Source of the DNA: CAYQUC01 sp964514215
Lineage (GTDB): Bacteria > Pseudomonadota > Gammaproteobacteria > UBA6429 > Thiohalophilaceae
Direction of reading: 5' to 3'
Assembly: GCA_964514215.1 (NCBI GenBank)
Contig: CAZEPW010000029.1
Location: 1 to 42,931, forward strand
Length of the DNA: 42,931 nucleotides
Numbering within the stretch: the stretch's first letter is position 1; every line of letters begins with the position of its first letter. Made by a program: the position numbers and the translations under genes. A model generated the notes under the pieces. The model did not search any database and had not been told where the DNA came from. It saw only the letters and a list, made by a program, of their open reading frames with translations. Below, piece by piece: positions 24,601-33,552 of this stretch.

Positions 24601-25068
24601 AAATTCTAATAAAACTTCATACAATCCGGCTATTTTTATGCGCTCAACACCCGTTGTATAAGATATTGGCGGTGTTAATGATGGCTCATGAAAAACAGCC
24701 ACTTCACTTTTTATATTTATTTTTACCCAAGCATCATTAATAAGGTAGTGATCCAGTAATAACTTTCTTAAATCGATAGCTGTAACCGGTGCACAGTTTA
24801 ATGCTTTATCAACAGCAACAAAACCTGTTGCATGATATTTTTCACCACTGCGTAACAAATCGGGCATATCGAGCTGAATTCTAAACCCGATATCGGTGCT
24901 AGCATAACAATAAGCTTCTAAAAAGCTGATCCCCGGATCATGTGCATTATGATCAGTCCAAGTTTCTTTTGAATATTGACGAATCAAGGCTAAGCCTTTT
25001 TCTCGCAACGCTGCATAATTCATGCTTGTTGGAGCAGCATTAACCGATATGTTTTTTATGTGTTCCAT
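21610..25068 (-). CDS. Large baseplate protein (Afp12/Pvc12-like)
   Basis: 1152 aa. The N-terminus carries the family signature DHNAHDPGISFLEAYCYAS (residues 39-57), shared with J-like baseplate wedge proteins. Near the C-terminus are FHLVEHILLRPQHDTD and, further on, CPAHILPMIYWLD, both typical of Afp12-like proteins. It would form the outer wedge of the baseplate, joining the fibres and triggering contraction. Starts 9 bases after the 65-aa gene and overlaps the tape-measure gene. No truncation is evident. Confidence 0.9.
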   Translation of the reverse strand: MEHIKNISVNAAPTSMNYAALREKGLALIRQYSKETWTDHNAHDPGISFLEAYCYASTDIGFRIQLDMPDLLRSGEKYHATGFVAVDKALNCAPVTAIDLRKLLLDHYLINDAWVKINIKSEVAVFHEPSLTPPISYTTGVERIKIAGLYEVLLEFKNAELNSNNYSLAVVVDGITYSLDIALPYWDEDEAKPFYENVTLDSVALRNPPAGIWSALEEDNTYFAQLEINYTNLSASSSAALWILLRIIDDLDEIEIPIPAILTQATSVIENVLPDSLVAEFTRRVFEVQRGVNSLRHYLDSWRNLAEYPAQLSVVKIQDIAINARIEVNSGVDVESLLATLFFIIDCNLSPPLEFDSLEELLATDYSAAEIYDGPDLKHGFLTNANSLGDNTFPSKTEIFVSDILRLIMSARSQDDTTDIVKQEQIASRNIIAVSDLALSNFINNRPLTKNATDCLRLVEVEQYRPKLSIAKSNVIFVRDDIKVIYDFQRVEELFKALVAEKTPKNAGYTKSSWPIVEGSELVVDDYYPYQNELPINYGVGEVGLPKNASIERRAQALQTKAYLLLTEQYLADVTAQLANINNFFSSDSDQTTTYFTHPVFDLMDIDKLLKRYTTAQDWTSFINDPNNPYQAAIQLALEDKNSFIDRRNRMLDHLLARHGMNIMAWSQEFHRWGQQQVSVLGLAINEFHEKTAFMRQAINTQLIKTKSELLKASPRLSANRLQAFSNPIIRYPNMLVTLNVDPGYQWQLFHDESVVLQSVTDFDTQAAATTTAEQTIILASQVLFYSVISVTGGRFRYILRDGVNSIDQIFAESKRTWASSRSAQKALQQTARYFLNLRLGSSLTAMESLIAYQSGLYATARKKIVVDIDSYFEIYDEVDVDSVIEKRWRLWSEKSYSGSVLMSSVFNFTAPDDIIDPLEQEAIARSLAREAINSVIRYGINEWNYFISPAGADTFNFELRSLQGEKIGLSNTPLVSIDETQNAIATVADAMVKFYSAEGFHLVEHILLRPQHDTDLLLSIPVNDSESLQKERDPYSQRMSFVFPSGYARDFSIPVDDGKPLESTPHRFRDREFRQYIQRVIQKNCPAHILPMIYWLDQELPGTAPSDASFNRFEGYYFNWLTSILIPGTTASIITNSRNALINSLNKIANA

Positions 25069-25077
25069 TAGATTAGT

Positions 25078-25275
25078 TTAATTTGCATTAACCTGTTTCA
25101 CAGACTCAACCGTGCTTTGATTTTGTCTGGCTTTGGCATCCATTAATTGCGGGCTGGATTCTTTTTGAATCATATTGATTAATTCATTAACTTGATGGTA
25201 AGGTAATTGTGCTAACGCCACTAAAATTGTATTAAGTTGCTCTGCACTAAAATTTAATTTTATGATTGCTTCCAT
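25078..25275 (-). CDS. Small conserved-looking protein between fibre and baseplate genes
   Basis: 65 aa with a good ribosome binding site (AGAGGT) and short spacing to both neighbours (13 and 9 bases), so it is real. The first 45 residues are a helical FSAEQLNTILVALAQLPYHQ-type segment, followed by a polar Gln/Asn-rich tail. I recall similar small proteins next to tail-fibre genes in phages, some with the pattern ...LP...V..LI..I, but cannot assign a role. Fibre assembly helper or minor particle component are possibilities. Confidence 0.75.
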   Translation of the reverse strand: MEAIIKLNFSAEQLNTILVALAQLPYHQVNELINMIQKESSPQLMDAKARQNQSTVESVKQVNAN

Positions 25276-25288
25276 TATGTTTACCTCT

Positions 25289-26344
25289 TTATATTTTACT
25301 TAATGCCGTTATTTTTTTATTTTGTTGCTCAAGCATTGTTGCTAATTCCTTAACAGAATTAATTAAAACGTAGATTAATGCCGAACCGTTATACACTCGT
25401 AAATCACCAAAATTATCTTTATCGCCGGTTTCATTTAAGTTTATTTTTTTAACTGTTTCAGGAATAATTTTTTCAATTTCCTGCCCAATAATACCAATAC
25501 ATTCCAAATCTTTTACCGTTCCTGCTGCACCCGTATATTGATAGCGCACCGGACGAATATGTTTTAATTCAGCAAGACCCAAATCAAGATCTCGAATGTC
25601 TTTTTTAACGCGCACATCCGAGGTTAAAGTCCATAATGTATCGCCATCATTTTTAAATGCACTGCCATTAACTTGAAACACTGCTGCTTTGGTATTATCA
25701 ACATCATTTGATGCACCAATAACAACATTGCCAGTTTTACTGATGGTCATTCGATCTTTAGTACCATCTTGCACAAAACGAATACGTTGTGTTGATATGG
25801 AATTAATACGTAACTCACCACTGGAACGTTGCCGCAAAGCATAACTTGTGCTGCTATCCATCGCTTGGTGATAAATAAAAGCATCACCCGCCGAACCACC
25901 CGTGCCGTTACTGCAAACAACATTTCCAAAACGCACTCGATCACTAGCACTTGCGTTAGCACCAAGCTCAACCTCAAATCGGTGTGTTGGTGCTGCCGCA
26001 GAAAAATCACCAATACCAACATTACCCGCAGCATATGCAACCTCGCCCGCCGCGCCTGTTGATTGGAAAACACTACTGCCACCGCCGCCACCAAGCTGAG
26101 TCCAACTGCTGCCGTCATATAACTCAACCGTGACACCGTTAAAACGTAATGTCCCCGGTGTTGTGCTATCACTATTGCCCAATTTAATTCCCCTTGATAA
26201 CACGAGATTACTGTCTAAATCCAACGACATGCCATCGTCTTCCAAATTTAAAAAACTATCTAAAAGATCTGAAAAATCTTCGCCATTGGGACGCTCGCCA
26301 TCTTTAAACTCTTGTTTAAGATATAATCTGTTTCTCTCTGTCAT
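25289..26344 (-). CDS. Tail fibre with self-cleaving S74 intramolecular chaperone domain
   Basis: 351 aa. The N-terminus, RNRLYLKQEFKDGERPN (residues 4-20) then DFSDLLDSFLN, is the baseplate-attachment start typical of eCIS fibres. A glycine-rich hinge lies at 85-90, followed by repetitive beta-structure. The C-terminal 110 residues are the chaperone of endosialidase (peptidase S74) type: SDVRVKKDI, with the catalytic Ser-Lys pair S242 and K247 at the right spacing, then GLAELKHIRPVRYQY and IGIIGQEIEKIIPE, and a final coiled-coil-like helix. In this family the domain trimerises the fibre and then cuts itself off, leaving a mature fibre of about 241 residues. The fibre determines target-cell recognition; here the stalk is short and the receptor unknown. 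Confidence 0.9.
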   Translation of the reverse strand: MTERNRLYLKQEFKDGERPNGEDFSDLLDSFLNLEDDGMSLDLDSNLVLSRGIKLGNSDSTTPGTLRFNGVTVELYDGSSWTQLGGGGGSSVFQSTGAAGEVAYAAGNVGIGDFSAAAPTHRFEVELGANASASDRVRFGNVVCSNGTGGSAGDAFIYHQAMDSSTSYALRQRSSGELRINSISTQRIRFVQDGTKDRMTISKTGNVVIGASNDVDNTKAAVFQVNGSAFKNDGDTLWTLTSDVRVKKDIRDLDLGLAELKHIRPVRYQYTGAAGTVKDLECIGIIGQEIEKIIPETVKKINLNETGDKDNFGDLRVYNGSALIYVLINSVKELATMLEQQNKKITALSKI

Positions 26345-26383
26345 AATATTTTCTTCGCTAAATGTTGATTAATAAAATAATTT

Positions 26384-29300
26384 TTATTCCGGATAAACAT
26401 CAAAATCAAGTGCCACCGCCATGTATCCAATACCAAGCTGATCAACACCGGTGCACTCGGTATCGTCAACATTAATTGCTGTGATAGTGTGGTTTGGATG
26501 CGAAACCAATATCGCATGAGGTTTAGTAGTCTCTGCCACTTCAACACCCCGCCCGACAATATAACTTTCGCCTACTGTCATCGCACCAATGGCCGGTGTT
26601 GCGCGGGCTGGTATAACAAAATCAAAATCAACCGACATGTGTCCAATGCCATCACGTCTTGGACCATCGTAAATATGATATAGGGTAAACTTCGTGACAT
26701 AATCAACATAATCTCGCCCTTCAATAAAAGCGAGAATCTCTGATTTATAAATACGGGATCCAAACAGAATATCTTGACCATCTTCGTAAGCCCAAGGCGA
26801 TAAAAAACGTTGTAACTCATCATTAAGAACTTGAGAATAATAGCCGTCATCAACACCTGATTTAAACGTTATATTGGCATCCACTTTTATATATTCAAAT
26901 AGTGGATTAATGACGTTTATTATCGAAAAACTGGAACAATGCTGTAGTAAGAACGTTTTAATTTTTCGCATTAAAACAATATCAGCACGGGGTTCCAGCA
27001 CATTGATTGTCGAAGTTGATCGCAAATTAGGTATAATAACAACCGCTAACGCACCAATTTTCTCAAAGGCATTCTCATCACTATGAGGCAAGCATTTCAC
27101 TTTAAATACTTCTGAAAATTCATTTAGAACTAATTTTTCAATATCCCATATCGTAACCGCTCTATTTCGATGTCGTAGCAACTCACTACTACTTTGAAAA
27201 TGCTCACTATCTTGTTGCTTGCTGCGCCCACCAAAGGAAGCATAAGGTTGCAGTACTTTTTTAATTGCTGCGTTACGTTTTTTTAATTTCGATATGCTGT
27301 TTTCAGGAAGCATTTTAATAAGGTGATCATTATAATCATCAATATTATTCGTCAAATTATTTAGCTTGGCTAAAGCTGCATTAGCGTGTAGACCTATTGT
27401 TCGACAAACACTATCCTCTGATTTATTTATACTGGCGCACAACCAAAGCATGGAATTTGGCATGAGATCATGGCTCACACTGGCGTCCTGACCAATTTCA
27501 AGTGCAATTAAGCCCGGGTTTTGAAAACCATACGTGCTGTCATTTAAAACACTTGATGAACTAATTGTTTGCCATTTATTATTGGCCAAATAACGCCACT
27601 GCGTCTCCCCCAAGTTTAATGTTGCTCCGCTTGTGGTTGCTGTGCCTTTATCAAGTTGAAATAAAAATGAAACATTAGCGGGTGCTGAAATATTATCAAT
27701 CCCAATAAATAAGTAGGCTTGATTTTCAATCGTGGGAATTAGCTTAGCATCGATTTGTTGTTGTGCTGCTGCATATCCAAAACTATCGATTGAATAAAAT
27801 TGCTCTAAAGCTTGATTATCACCGGGAACAAATTCTGCGGTCGCTTTATAGTTTACGGATAAATCGGATATGGTTGGTGTATAAGGTTCATTTGGTAATA
27901 CCGGTTTACTTCCTGAATCCCACTGACTTAATTCGATGGCTTTATTGGCATAACGCAGTGCAAAAGCTTTATGACCAAAAGCGTCAAACGCGGTTTCCGA
28001 TGCAAACGGCGCACCGTAGGATGGCCCATTGAGTACTAATTTGATAAAGCCATATTTACTTTTAGTATTGTAGGGCTCAAGATTTATTATTTCTGGTTGT
28101 GTTTTATAATTATTTTCTCCAAAAATAAGTTCGGGTTCATTAAATACAATCACAAATGTTTTACTATTTAGATCGCTAGCATTAAATAATGTTTGAGAAT
28201 GTAATAAAGTATAACGCCAGCTACGTTTGTATAACATTTTAATATCAATCAAAAAATCGTTAATAAAACTGTCTTCGATACTGGAATCTGTTAAAACACT
28301 ATCAAAATACTCTCGATAATAAGCAAATAAATCTTCTGGCAAATCTTGCCACTGCATATTAAGCTCTAAACGTGTTAATCGTTTACTGAATATTTCTCCA
28401 CTGCCAATGTAAAATTCCGAACCAATACGAGGTTGGTTACTAAATAACGCCATCGGTTTTTCAGTATTAAGCGAGCCACTGTCATTATTGACTAACAGGT
28501 TTTTTACACCACTAACGTCAACTGTAATAGAACATTTAGCAACAGATAAACCTTCAAGAACCTCATAATGTCCTGATTCACCAATTAATAAAAAGCGTAT
28601 TACCGGCCAGTCAGATCGTGGGCCTGAGGCATGTAATTCAGAATCAAGTGCAATAATGGCTGCTTCAGATTCATCAATAGTAAAGTTAATTTTTAGTGTA
28701 GTAATATCAACATTGGCTTTAATCATTTCAGCTCGAAAATTTTTCGGCTTAATCCAACCTTCTTCCCCTGTTATCTCTGCTGTTAATGCAAAGGCGACAC
28801 TGTGATCGGCCGGAAAATTTTCTTTTGTGGTATTTAAATCCAACACTAAATCAATTACACGATTTCCTTCGGCCATAACTAATACTGGTGAAGTTATCGC
28901 AAAACCAATGTTTGCTTCTGTCATAAACCGCAAACTATTATCATAGTCCAACTGTTTACGCCCAAAGGTATACCAGCTATCACCTTCCAATTCAGATAAT
29001 TCTGTCGAGATAAAAAACCGTGAATTACCGCTTTTATCTCGTTCTTTCACTAAACGATGAATTTTTTTTATGCTTGATGGCGTAATAACGATATCACTAG
29101 TAGTACTATAAACTAATGCATTACCATTACCGTCTTTACCGCCATCTAACTCGGTACCCGTTTTTAGTAAAGTCGCTGGCATATTTTTTGAGGATTCAAA
29201 AAAAACATGCACTGCATCTAATGTTGTATCACGACGTAATAAGCCAAGCTGTTGCTCATAATAATGACGCAAATGTCGAATGGGCAATTCGTTTAAGTCG

Positions 29301-29644
29301 TCTTGTAGATAATTAAATAACTTTAAAAAAACCAGGAGTAATGCAACATGAGGGGACCAATCTTGTTTAGTATCCAATAACATTTGCAATTGGCTTTGGT
29401 TAACGATATCACCTGTTGTTTGATCCACCAAGCTATCAAAAAATGCTTGCCAATCACCAACTGATTGACCTGATAAATTATAAAATCGTAATTCTGCTGC
29501 CAGTTTTTTTGCATAACATAGTCGATCTCGAAATGAGCGTTCATCTGGAAGAATATAATCATACTCCAACGCCGTCGGCATACGCTGCAACTGATTCGTT
29601 CCATTGAGTCTAAATATATTTCCATAGCGCCTAAAACTGTCCAT
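26384..29644 (-). CDS. Baseplate J-like protein (Afp11/Pvc11-like)
   Basis: 1086 aa. The C-terminal third contains the family signature PYASFGGRSKQ...SSELLRHRNRAVTIWDIEKLVLNEF, leading into VFKVKCLPH. The centre has beta-rich domains, and the N-terminus is helical (FRRYGNIFRLNGTNQLQR). It forms the inner wedge of the baseplate around the spike hub. It begins 2 bases after the stop of the gp25-like gene, indicating tight coupling. Length is in the normal range for the family. Confidence 0.9.
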   Translation of the reverse strand: MDSFRRYGNIFRLNGTNQLQRMPTALEYDYILPDERSFRDRLCYAKKLAAELRFYNLSGQSVGDWQAFFDSLVDQTTGDIVNQSQLQMLLDTKQDWSPHVALLLVFLKLFNYLQDDLNELPIRHLRHYYEQQLGLLRRDTTLDAVHVFFESSKNMPATLLKTGTELDGGKDGNGNALVYSTTSDIVITPSSIKKIHRLVKERDKSGNSRFFISTELSELEGDSWYTFGRKQLDYDNSLRFMTEANIGFAITSPVLVMAEGNRVIDLVLDLNTTKENFPADHSVAFALTAEITGEEGWIKPKNFRAEMIKANVDITTLKINFTIDESEAAIIALDSELHASGPRSDWPVIRFLLIGESGHYEVLEGLSVAKCSITVDVSGVKNLLVNNDSGSLNTEKPMALFSNQPRIGSEFYIGSGEIFSKRLTRLELNMQWQDLPEDLFAYYREYFDSVLTDSSIEDSFINDFLIDIKMLYKRSWRYTLLHSQTLFNASDLNSKTFVIVFNEPELIFGENNYKTQPEIINLEPYNTKSKYGFIKLVLNGPSYGAPFASETAFDAFGHKAFALRYANKAIELSQWDSGSKPVLPNEPYTPTISDLSVNYKATAEFVPGDNQALEQFYSIDSFGYAAAQQQIDAKLIPTIENQAYLFIGIDNISAPANVSFLFQLDKGTATTSGATLNLGETQWRYLANNKWQTISSSSVLNDSTYGFQNPGLIALEIGQDASVSHDLMPNSMLWLCASINKSEDSVCRTIGLHANAALAKLNNLTNNIDDYNDHLIKMLPENSISKLKKRNAAIKKVLQPYASFGGRSKQQDSEHFQSSSELLRHRNRAVTIWDIEKLVLNEFSEVFKVKCLPHSDENAFEKIGALAVVIIPNLRSTSTINVLEPRADIVLMRKIKTFLLQHCSSFSIINVINPLFEYIKVDANITFKSGVDDGYYSQVLNDELQRFLSPWAYEDGQDILFGSRIYKSEILAFIEGRDYVDYVTKFTLYHIYDGPRRDGIGHMSVDFDFVIPARATPAIGAMTVGESYIVGRGVEVAETTKPHAILVSHPNHTITAINVDDTECTGVDQLGIGYMAVALDFDVYPE

Positions 29645-29646
29645 GA

Positions 29647-30063
29647 CTATACGATTGATGCCTCCGTGATGTAATAAGGATAAACCAGGTTACTTCTGCT
29701 GTTGGTCGTTCGAATGGTATAATCAAGTCGAATATCAATAACACCACTGTCTTCTGATGATGGTTCAAACCGCACATTATCAAGTGTTATCCTCGACTCA
29801 AAAAACAAAATGGCCACTTCTATTTGATTTTTTAACGAAGCCGAAAATGTTATCGATAACGGTTCAAACATTAAGGCATCCCGTTTCCAACCATAGCTAG
29901 GTCGCATTAATCGTTCACCAAGTTGGGTTGATAATAAAATTTCCAAACTTTGTTTTATATCTTGCTCCGCATCAACCATTTTGACAGTACGTCCCTGATG
30001 TTCAAAGCTTGGTGGAAAATGCCAGCCACGACCTAAAAAATCGTTATTAATATCATCTTCCAT
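29647..30063 (-). CDS. gp25/GPW-type baseplate wedge protein (Afp9/Pvc9-like)
   Basis: 138 aa from the ATG at 30063, chosen because GGAGG lies 8 bases upstream; a TTG five codons earlier lacks such a site. The protein starts FLGRGWHFPPSFE, has the conserved segment IKQSLEILLSTQLGERLMRP with the ER(L)MRPSYG signature near residues 46-65, and ends in the beta-sheet of the family (VIDIRLDYTI). It nucleates the sheath on the baseplate. Short spacing to the PAAR gene upstream (4 bases). Confidence 0.93.
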   Translation of the reverse strand: MEDDINNDFLGRGWHFPPSFEHQGRTVKMVDAEQDIKQSLEILLSTQLGERLMRPSYGWKRDALMFEPLSITFSASLKNQIEVAILFFESRITLDNVRFEPSSEDSGVIDIRLDYTIRTTNSRSNLVYPYYITEASIV

Positions 30064-30067
30064 TCTT

Positions 30068-30358
30068 TTAACCTCCAATTAAAACTGTTGGGCAACCTAT
30101 AATGATACTACCACCGTGGGCACAACTGTCTCCCATTCGAGCTGCTGGCATACTGCCAATTAAAACTGTCGCACTTCCCATAATCACGGTATCCGGTGGC
30201 CCACTGCAAGTCAGCATATCGCCTAATCGCAACGCCGGCATACCACCAATAAGAACCGTTGGCTCTCCCGGCGGTAAAGCAGGCCCACCTACATGCGGCA
30301 CAACTCCGGTAACCAACGGACAAACGTGCATATCACCTGCTCTTGCTGCCATTGCCAT
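30068..30358 (-). CDS. PAAR-repeat spike tip protein (Afp10/Pvc10-like)
   Basis: 96 aa made of PAAR-type repeats: GGMPALRLGD and GSMPAARMGD, with VLIGG strands, and His/Cys residues (HVCP at 11-14, PHVGG, CSGPPD, CAHGG) that would bind a single zinc at the tip. It sharpens the VgrG-like spike. Starts about 36 bases after the spike gene with a weak AGAGAA ribosome binding site. No toxin extension is present, so the tip itself carries no effector. Confidence 0.95.
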   Translation of the reverse strand: MAMAARAGDMHVCPLVTGVVPHVGGPALPPGEPTVLIGGMPALRLGDMLTCSGPPDTVIMGSATVLIGSMPAARMGDSCAHGGSIIIGCPTVLIGG

Positions 30359-30394
30359 AATTTTATTCTCTATATTTTATATCTTAAATTCTAA

Positions 30395-32134
30395 TCAGTT
30401 GATTTGTACTAATGAGCCTTTTAACGTCATCATACCGCTGCTTGAAACTTCTGTAGATGCACCACCATCTGCTTTAAATTCTGCTGATGCTTTTATTTCA
30501 GCGTTAACTGCTTCCACTTTTAAATCAGCACTTGCGTTAAGAGTTATTTCACTTGCGCTTGTAATTGAAATACCATCACTATTTAATTCTATTTTATTAC
30601 CATTTTGATCTTCTAATAAAATACCGCTATCAGCATCGCTTAATATTATTTTATTGGCTCCAGGTGTCTCTAAAGTAATAATTTTTTGATCATCATCAAA
30701 ATGAAAACGTAAGCCTTCACGCGAGACATAGGCTTTTTCATGATTATCTTCACTAGGCTCTATAGGCGGTGCTTTGGCACTGCTATGCAACATACCCAGT
30801 ATTACCGGCTGCGCTGGGTCGTCATGAAAAAATCCTAAAACAATTTCATCTTCTAACTCCGGACGAAAAAAAGTACCCCGTTCAGAACCAGCATCCAGTG
30901 TTGCGACTCGCGCCCAAATACCTTGTTCGTCCATTCCTGCAATAGGAATTTTTACTTTAACGCGATGTTCTCCGGACGGATCATCTGCTAATTGAGTTAC
31001 GATTCCAACATGTAAACCTGCAATCGATGGCGTTAAACCTGCGGCAGGCATTTGGCTAATGTCAAATTTCTCAGCATGAGTTGAACGTGCCAGACCAAAC
31101 TCAACATCAGTAATCCAACAATTATTAGAAAATTCATGGCGCACACCGGTTATATGCACCTTGCCATTAAAACGTGTGCTAATTGCTGAAAGCTGCACCG
31201 TGTCCCCCAAGCGAATTTCAGTAACACCCCGAAACCGAGCGCGGCCTCTTGATGCCGCTAATCGTGAACGCAGCAACACACCATCAGCCCATGCCTGTAA
31301 AGCATCACTCGCTAAACTACCCCCGTGTGCCAATAAATCAGTTTCACGCTCAGTTGCGTTAGTCATATCTTCGGCATCAAGATCACTATTATTTTGCCAA
31401 GCAGGATCAAGCGCATCCACTTCTAGTAATTCTTGATCAGCAGGATTCCAAGACATACTAGTGACAGTTGCACTTTGGCTACGCGCATCAAATTCCGCAT
31501 CGAAGGCAATGAGTGTGTCACCAAAAGCAACATCAATGTTTGCATCGGCATCCAAGTTTGGTACATAACTACGAACGCTGCCATTTTCAACAACACAAAT
31601 TTGGCCATTGCTTTCCAAACGACTTATCATAAAATCCCAGTCACTTGCCTGATATTGCACTAATTGCGGATGCACTACTTCGCTCGAAGTGATATCACCT
31701 GTTAGTCCATATTCAGCAATTAAAGTATCAGCAATATCGCTATCACTTAATTCTTCGTGATAACGTGTTTTCTTACTCAACGCCATTTTTATAACTGGAT
31801 CACGACACTCAACCTCTAACCAACTTTTATTACTCCGCACCACGGTTTTTTGACGTAACACTAAACCAGTAAAAAGTGCTGTTACATCATCACGATAACC
31901 GGCAATAATATTAAGCTCATTGCCCGGTAAAAAATAATCACCCGAGCTATACGCAAAATCACCATCTGCTGCACTACCGTCATTTATTTTAATACGTGCA
32001 AATGGAATTCGATTTGCTTTATAAATAATTTCGACTGTTGAAATAGGAACCGTACTGGGTAGCGCCACACCATCAACTTCAATAGTTAACATCGGTACAT
32101 CGGCTGTTTGTCTGATAGAAATGGCTGCCATCAT
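30395..32134 (-). CDS. VgrG-like spike and hub protein (Afp8/Pvc8-like)
   Basis: 579 aa. The N-terminal ~360 residues match the gp27/GPD-type hub fold (YSSGDYFLPGNELNIIAGY; DSDIADTLIAEYGL; QYQASDWDFMISRLE). The gp5-like OB domain follows (VGIVTQLADDPSGEHRVKVK, then ARVATLDAG and FFRPELEDEIVLGFF). Last comes a beta-helical needle of short repeats (ITLNASADLKVEAVNAEIKA-like). Trimerises to pierce the target membrane. The ATG at 32134 overlaps the stop of the upstream gene as ATGA; a second ATG follows directly. No lysozyme or effector domain is fused. Confidence 0.94.
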   Translation of the reverse strand: MMAAISIRQTADVPMLTIEVDGVALPSTVPISTVEIIYKANRIPFARIKINDGSAADGDFAYSSGDYFLPGNELNIIAGYRDDVTALFTGLVLRQKTVVRSNKSWLEVECRDPVIKMALSKKTRYHEELSDSDIADTLIAEYGLTGDITSSEVVHPQLVQYQASDWDFMISRLESNGQICVVENGSVRSYVPNLDADANIDVAFGDTLIAFDAEFDARSQSATVTSMSWNPADQELLEVDALDPAWQNNSDLDAEDMTNATERETDLLAHGGSLASDALQAWADGVLLRSRLAASRGRARFRGVTEIRLGDTVQLSAISTRFNGKVHITGVRHEFSNNCWITDVEFGLARSTHAEKFDISQMPAAGLTPSIAGLHVGIVTQLADDPSGEHRVKVKIPIAGMDEQGIWARVATLDAGSERGTFFRPELEDEIVLGFFHDDPAQPVILGMLHSSAKAPPIEPSEDNHEKAYVSREGLRFHFDDDQKIITLETPGANKIILSDADSGILLEDQNGNKIELNSDGISITSASEITLNASADLKVEAVNAEIKASAEFKADGGASTEVSSSGMMTLKGSLVQIN

Positions 32135-32877
32135 GCAGCCCCTTTATCAACGGGTGGCAAAGATAACCTTGTTCCCGATTGTAAACGACGAAAATTAACG
32201 AGTTTATTTACTCTTGCTAATTCCAAATATAACGCTGCATTGCCATAGATCTTATGGGCTAACAACGGCAATGAGTCACCATCTTTTATTTCTCTAATGT
32301 GTGTTAAATCAGGTGATGCGTTGCTCTGTTCTAATGCAATTTGTTTTTCGGATTTAGTCCCTTGAAAAGTGCAATTTGCTTTAACGCGTAAAGCCGTACC
32401 GTTTGGTCGAAATAAAGTATGGCTATAACTAATCGACGATAATGCACCGTCAAAAAGCATCGTCCCCCAGGATATTTGAACTTTATTCGGTTGGTGTATT
32501 TCACCATCATATAAATAAACGATCGCTTCAAAATTTTTAATTTGATCTTCAACTTCAAATGACTCATCACTACTCGCTGCAAGGGCACCAACGATAGGAA
32601 TAGCATCAAGCACACCTTGAGTATTAACAACACCGGTGCCATCAAATACAATTTCAAAACTAATGCTTGATGGGCCAGAGCTGGTAAATGTATTCGTTTT
32701 TTCTGTTGTGCCCGGAGTGCCGTTATCCTGATAATTAATTCTTTTATTAAGGCTAAAAGAAGCTGGATTAATTTGAACGGTGTAACTATCACTTTCAGAT
32801 ACTTCAGGCATACCATCACTAGCATAACTAATGAGTTTAAATTTTAACTTACTCAATTCACCGTTATCAACAGCCAT
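32131..32877 (-). CDS. LysM-containing tube/baseplate adaptor (Afp7/Pvc7-like)
   Basis: 248 aa. The N-terminal CIS-tube-type domain contains YTVQINPASFSLNKRINY (about residues 27-44) and SISFEIVFDGTGVV. The C-terminal 50 residues form a LysM-like module (DGDSLPLLAHKIYGNAALY...LARVNK...LQSGTRLSLP), as in phage gp53 and Afp7. It joins the tube to the spike hub. Its start codon follows immediately on the stop of the DUF5908 gene. Confidence 0.93.
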   Translation of the reverse strand: MAVDNGELSKLKFKLISYASDGMPEVSESDSYTVQINPASFSLNKRINYQDNGTPGTTEKTNTFTSSGPSSISFEIVFDGTGVVNTQGVLDAIPIVGALAASSDESFEVEDQIKNFEAIVYLYDGEIHQPNKVQISWGTMLFDGALSSISYSHTLFRPNGTALRVKANCTFQGTKSEKQIALEQSNASPDLTHIREIKDGDSLPLLAHKIYGNAALYLELARVNKLVNFRRLQSGTRLSLPPVDKGAA

Positions 32878-33048
32878 TTAACGCTCCTGCCTATCTTCTA
32901 AAATACGTAACACTTCCATCACACAGGTTTCAACAATAACCTGCTGCTTATTTTGTCCATCAGGAATTTCAGCTGGCGTAATTGAATTATCATTACTATC
33001 CGCTACCACGCGAGCATTAATAATAAGCTGACCAATTTCAACAGGCAT
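32878..33048 (-). CDS. DUF5908-type mini-protein (Afp6-like)
   Basis: 56 aa, found by translating the interval between the tube and LysM genes: it begins MPVEIGQLIINARV, continues through an NDNSITPAEI segment, and ends ILEDRQER. The start MPIEI/MPVEI.ELvI.a.V is the hallmark of DUF5908 proteins, which sit in this place in eCIS operons. The ATG at 33048 is preceded by GGAAAATAATCG, and the stop codon abuts the next ATG. It is probably a small baseplate or tube-end subunit; its exact role is unclear to me. Confidence 0.88.
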   Translation of the reverse strand: MPVEIGQLIINARVVADSNDNSITPAEIPDGQNKQQVIVETCVMEVLRILEDRQER

Positions 33049-33073
33049 CGATTATTTTCCTTAATGAATTAAT

Positions 33074-33547
33074 TCATACACCCAAAGCATCTAATGCAAT
33101 ACTGGCCGGGTCATAATATTTAAAATACTGATATTTCAACGTTAAACTCTCAACTACAATTTCGCTATTCATGGCATTGATACCTGAAATCTCAATTTGC
33201 TTTGGAATAGCATTAACGACATACCAATTATAAAGCGGTAAATGTTGCTCAGTTAAAAGTGATACCATTAGGTTCACTGGCTTATATTCAAATTCCTCAA
33301 TTGCTTGTCGTGCCCAATGCAAAACACCGGATCCTAGAAATTTTCCACGTTTTAAGACTAAATCAGAATATTGTGTGCGCTCGGGTAGTTGGTGAGCAAA
33401 ACGGTTTTCACCACCTTCCGGCAACGATAAAAATTGAGTATCCACCGACAAACCAGAAACTTCCTGAAAGCGAATGTCATTTGGAAACTGTGGCAGCAAT
33501 TCAAAAATAACTGAAAAGTGAAAACCCGGTTGTGGATAATCAAACAT
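33074..33547 (-). CDS. Inner tube protein 2 (gp19-like, Afp5/Pvc5-like)
   Basis: 157 aa of the T4 gp19 tail-tube family: F.F.V.F pattern at the start (PGFHFSVIFE), EVSGLSVDTQ (about residues 28-37), then LKRGKFLGS with the surface loop, and the closing strands INAMNSEIVVESLTLKYQYF. It is divergent from the other tube gene. By position next to the hub genes it is likely the tube-start ring on the baseplate, as Afp5/Pvc5 are. Separated from tube 1 by 5 bases. Confidence 0.92.
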   Translation of the reverse strand: MFDYPQPGFHFSVIFELLPQFPNDIRFQEVSGLSVDTQFLSLPEGGENRFAHQLPERTQYSDLVLKRGKFLGSGVLHWARQAIEEFEYKPVNLMVSLLTEQHLPLYNWYVVNAIPKQIEISGINAMNSEIVVESLTLKYQYFKYYDPASIALDALGV

Positions 33548-33552
33548 AACAA

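Noticed and set aside
30775..30788. TGGCACTGCTATGC as a sigma-54 promoter
   Set aside because: Spacing is one base short, and it is antisense inside the spike gene.
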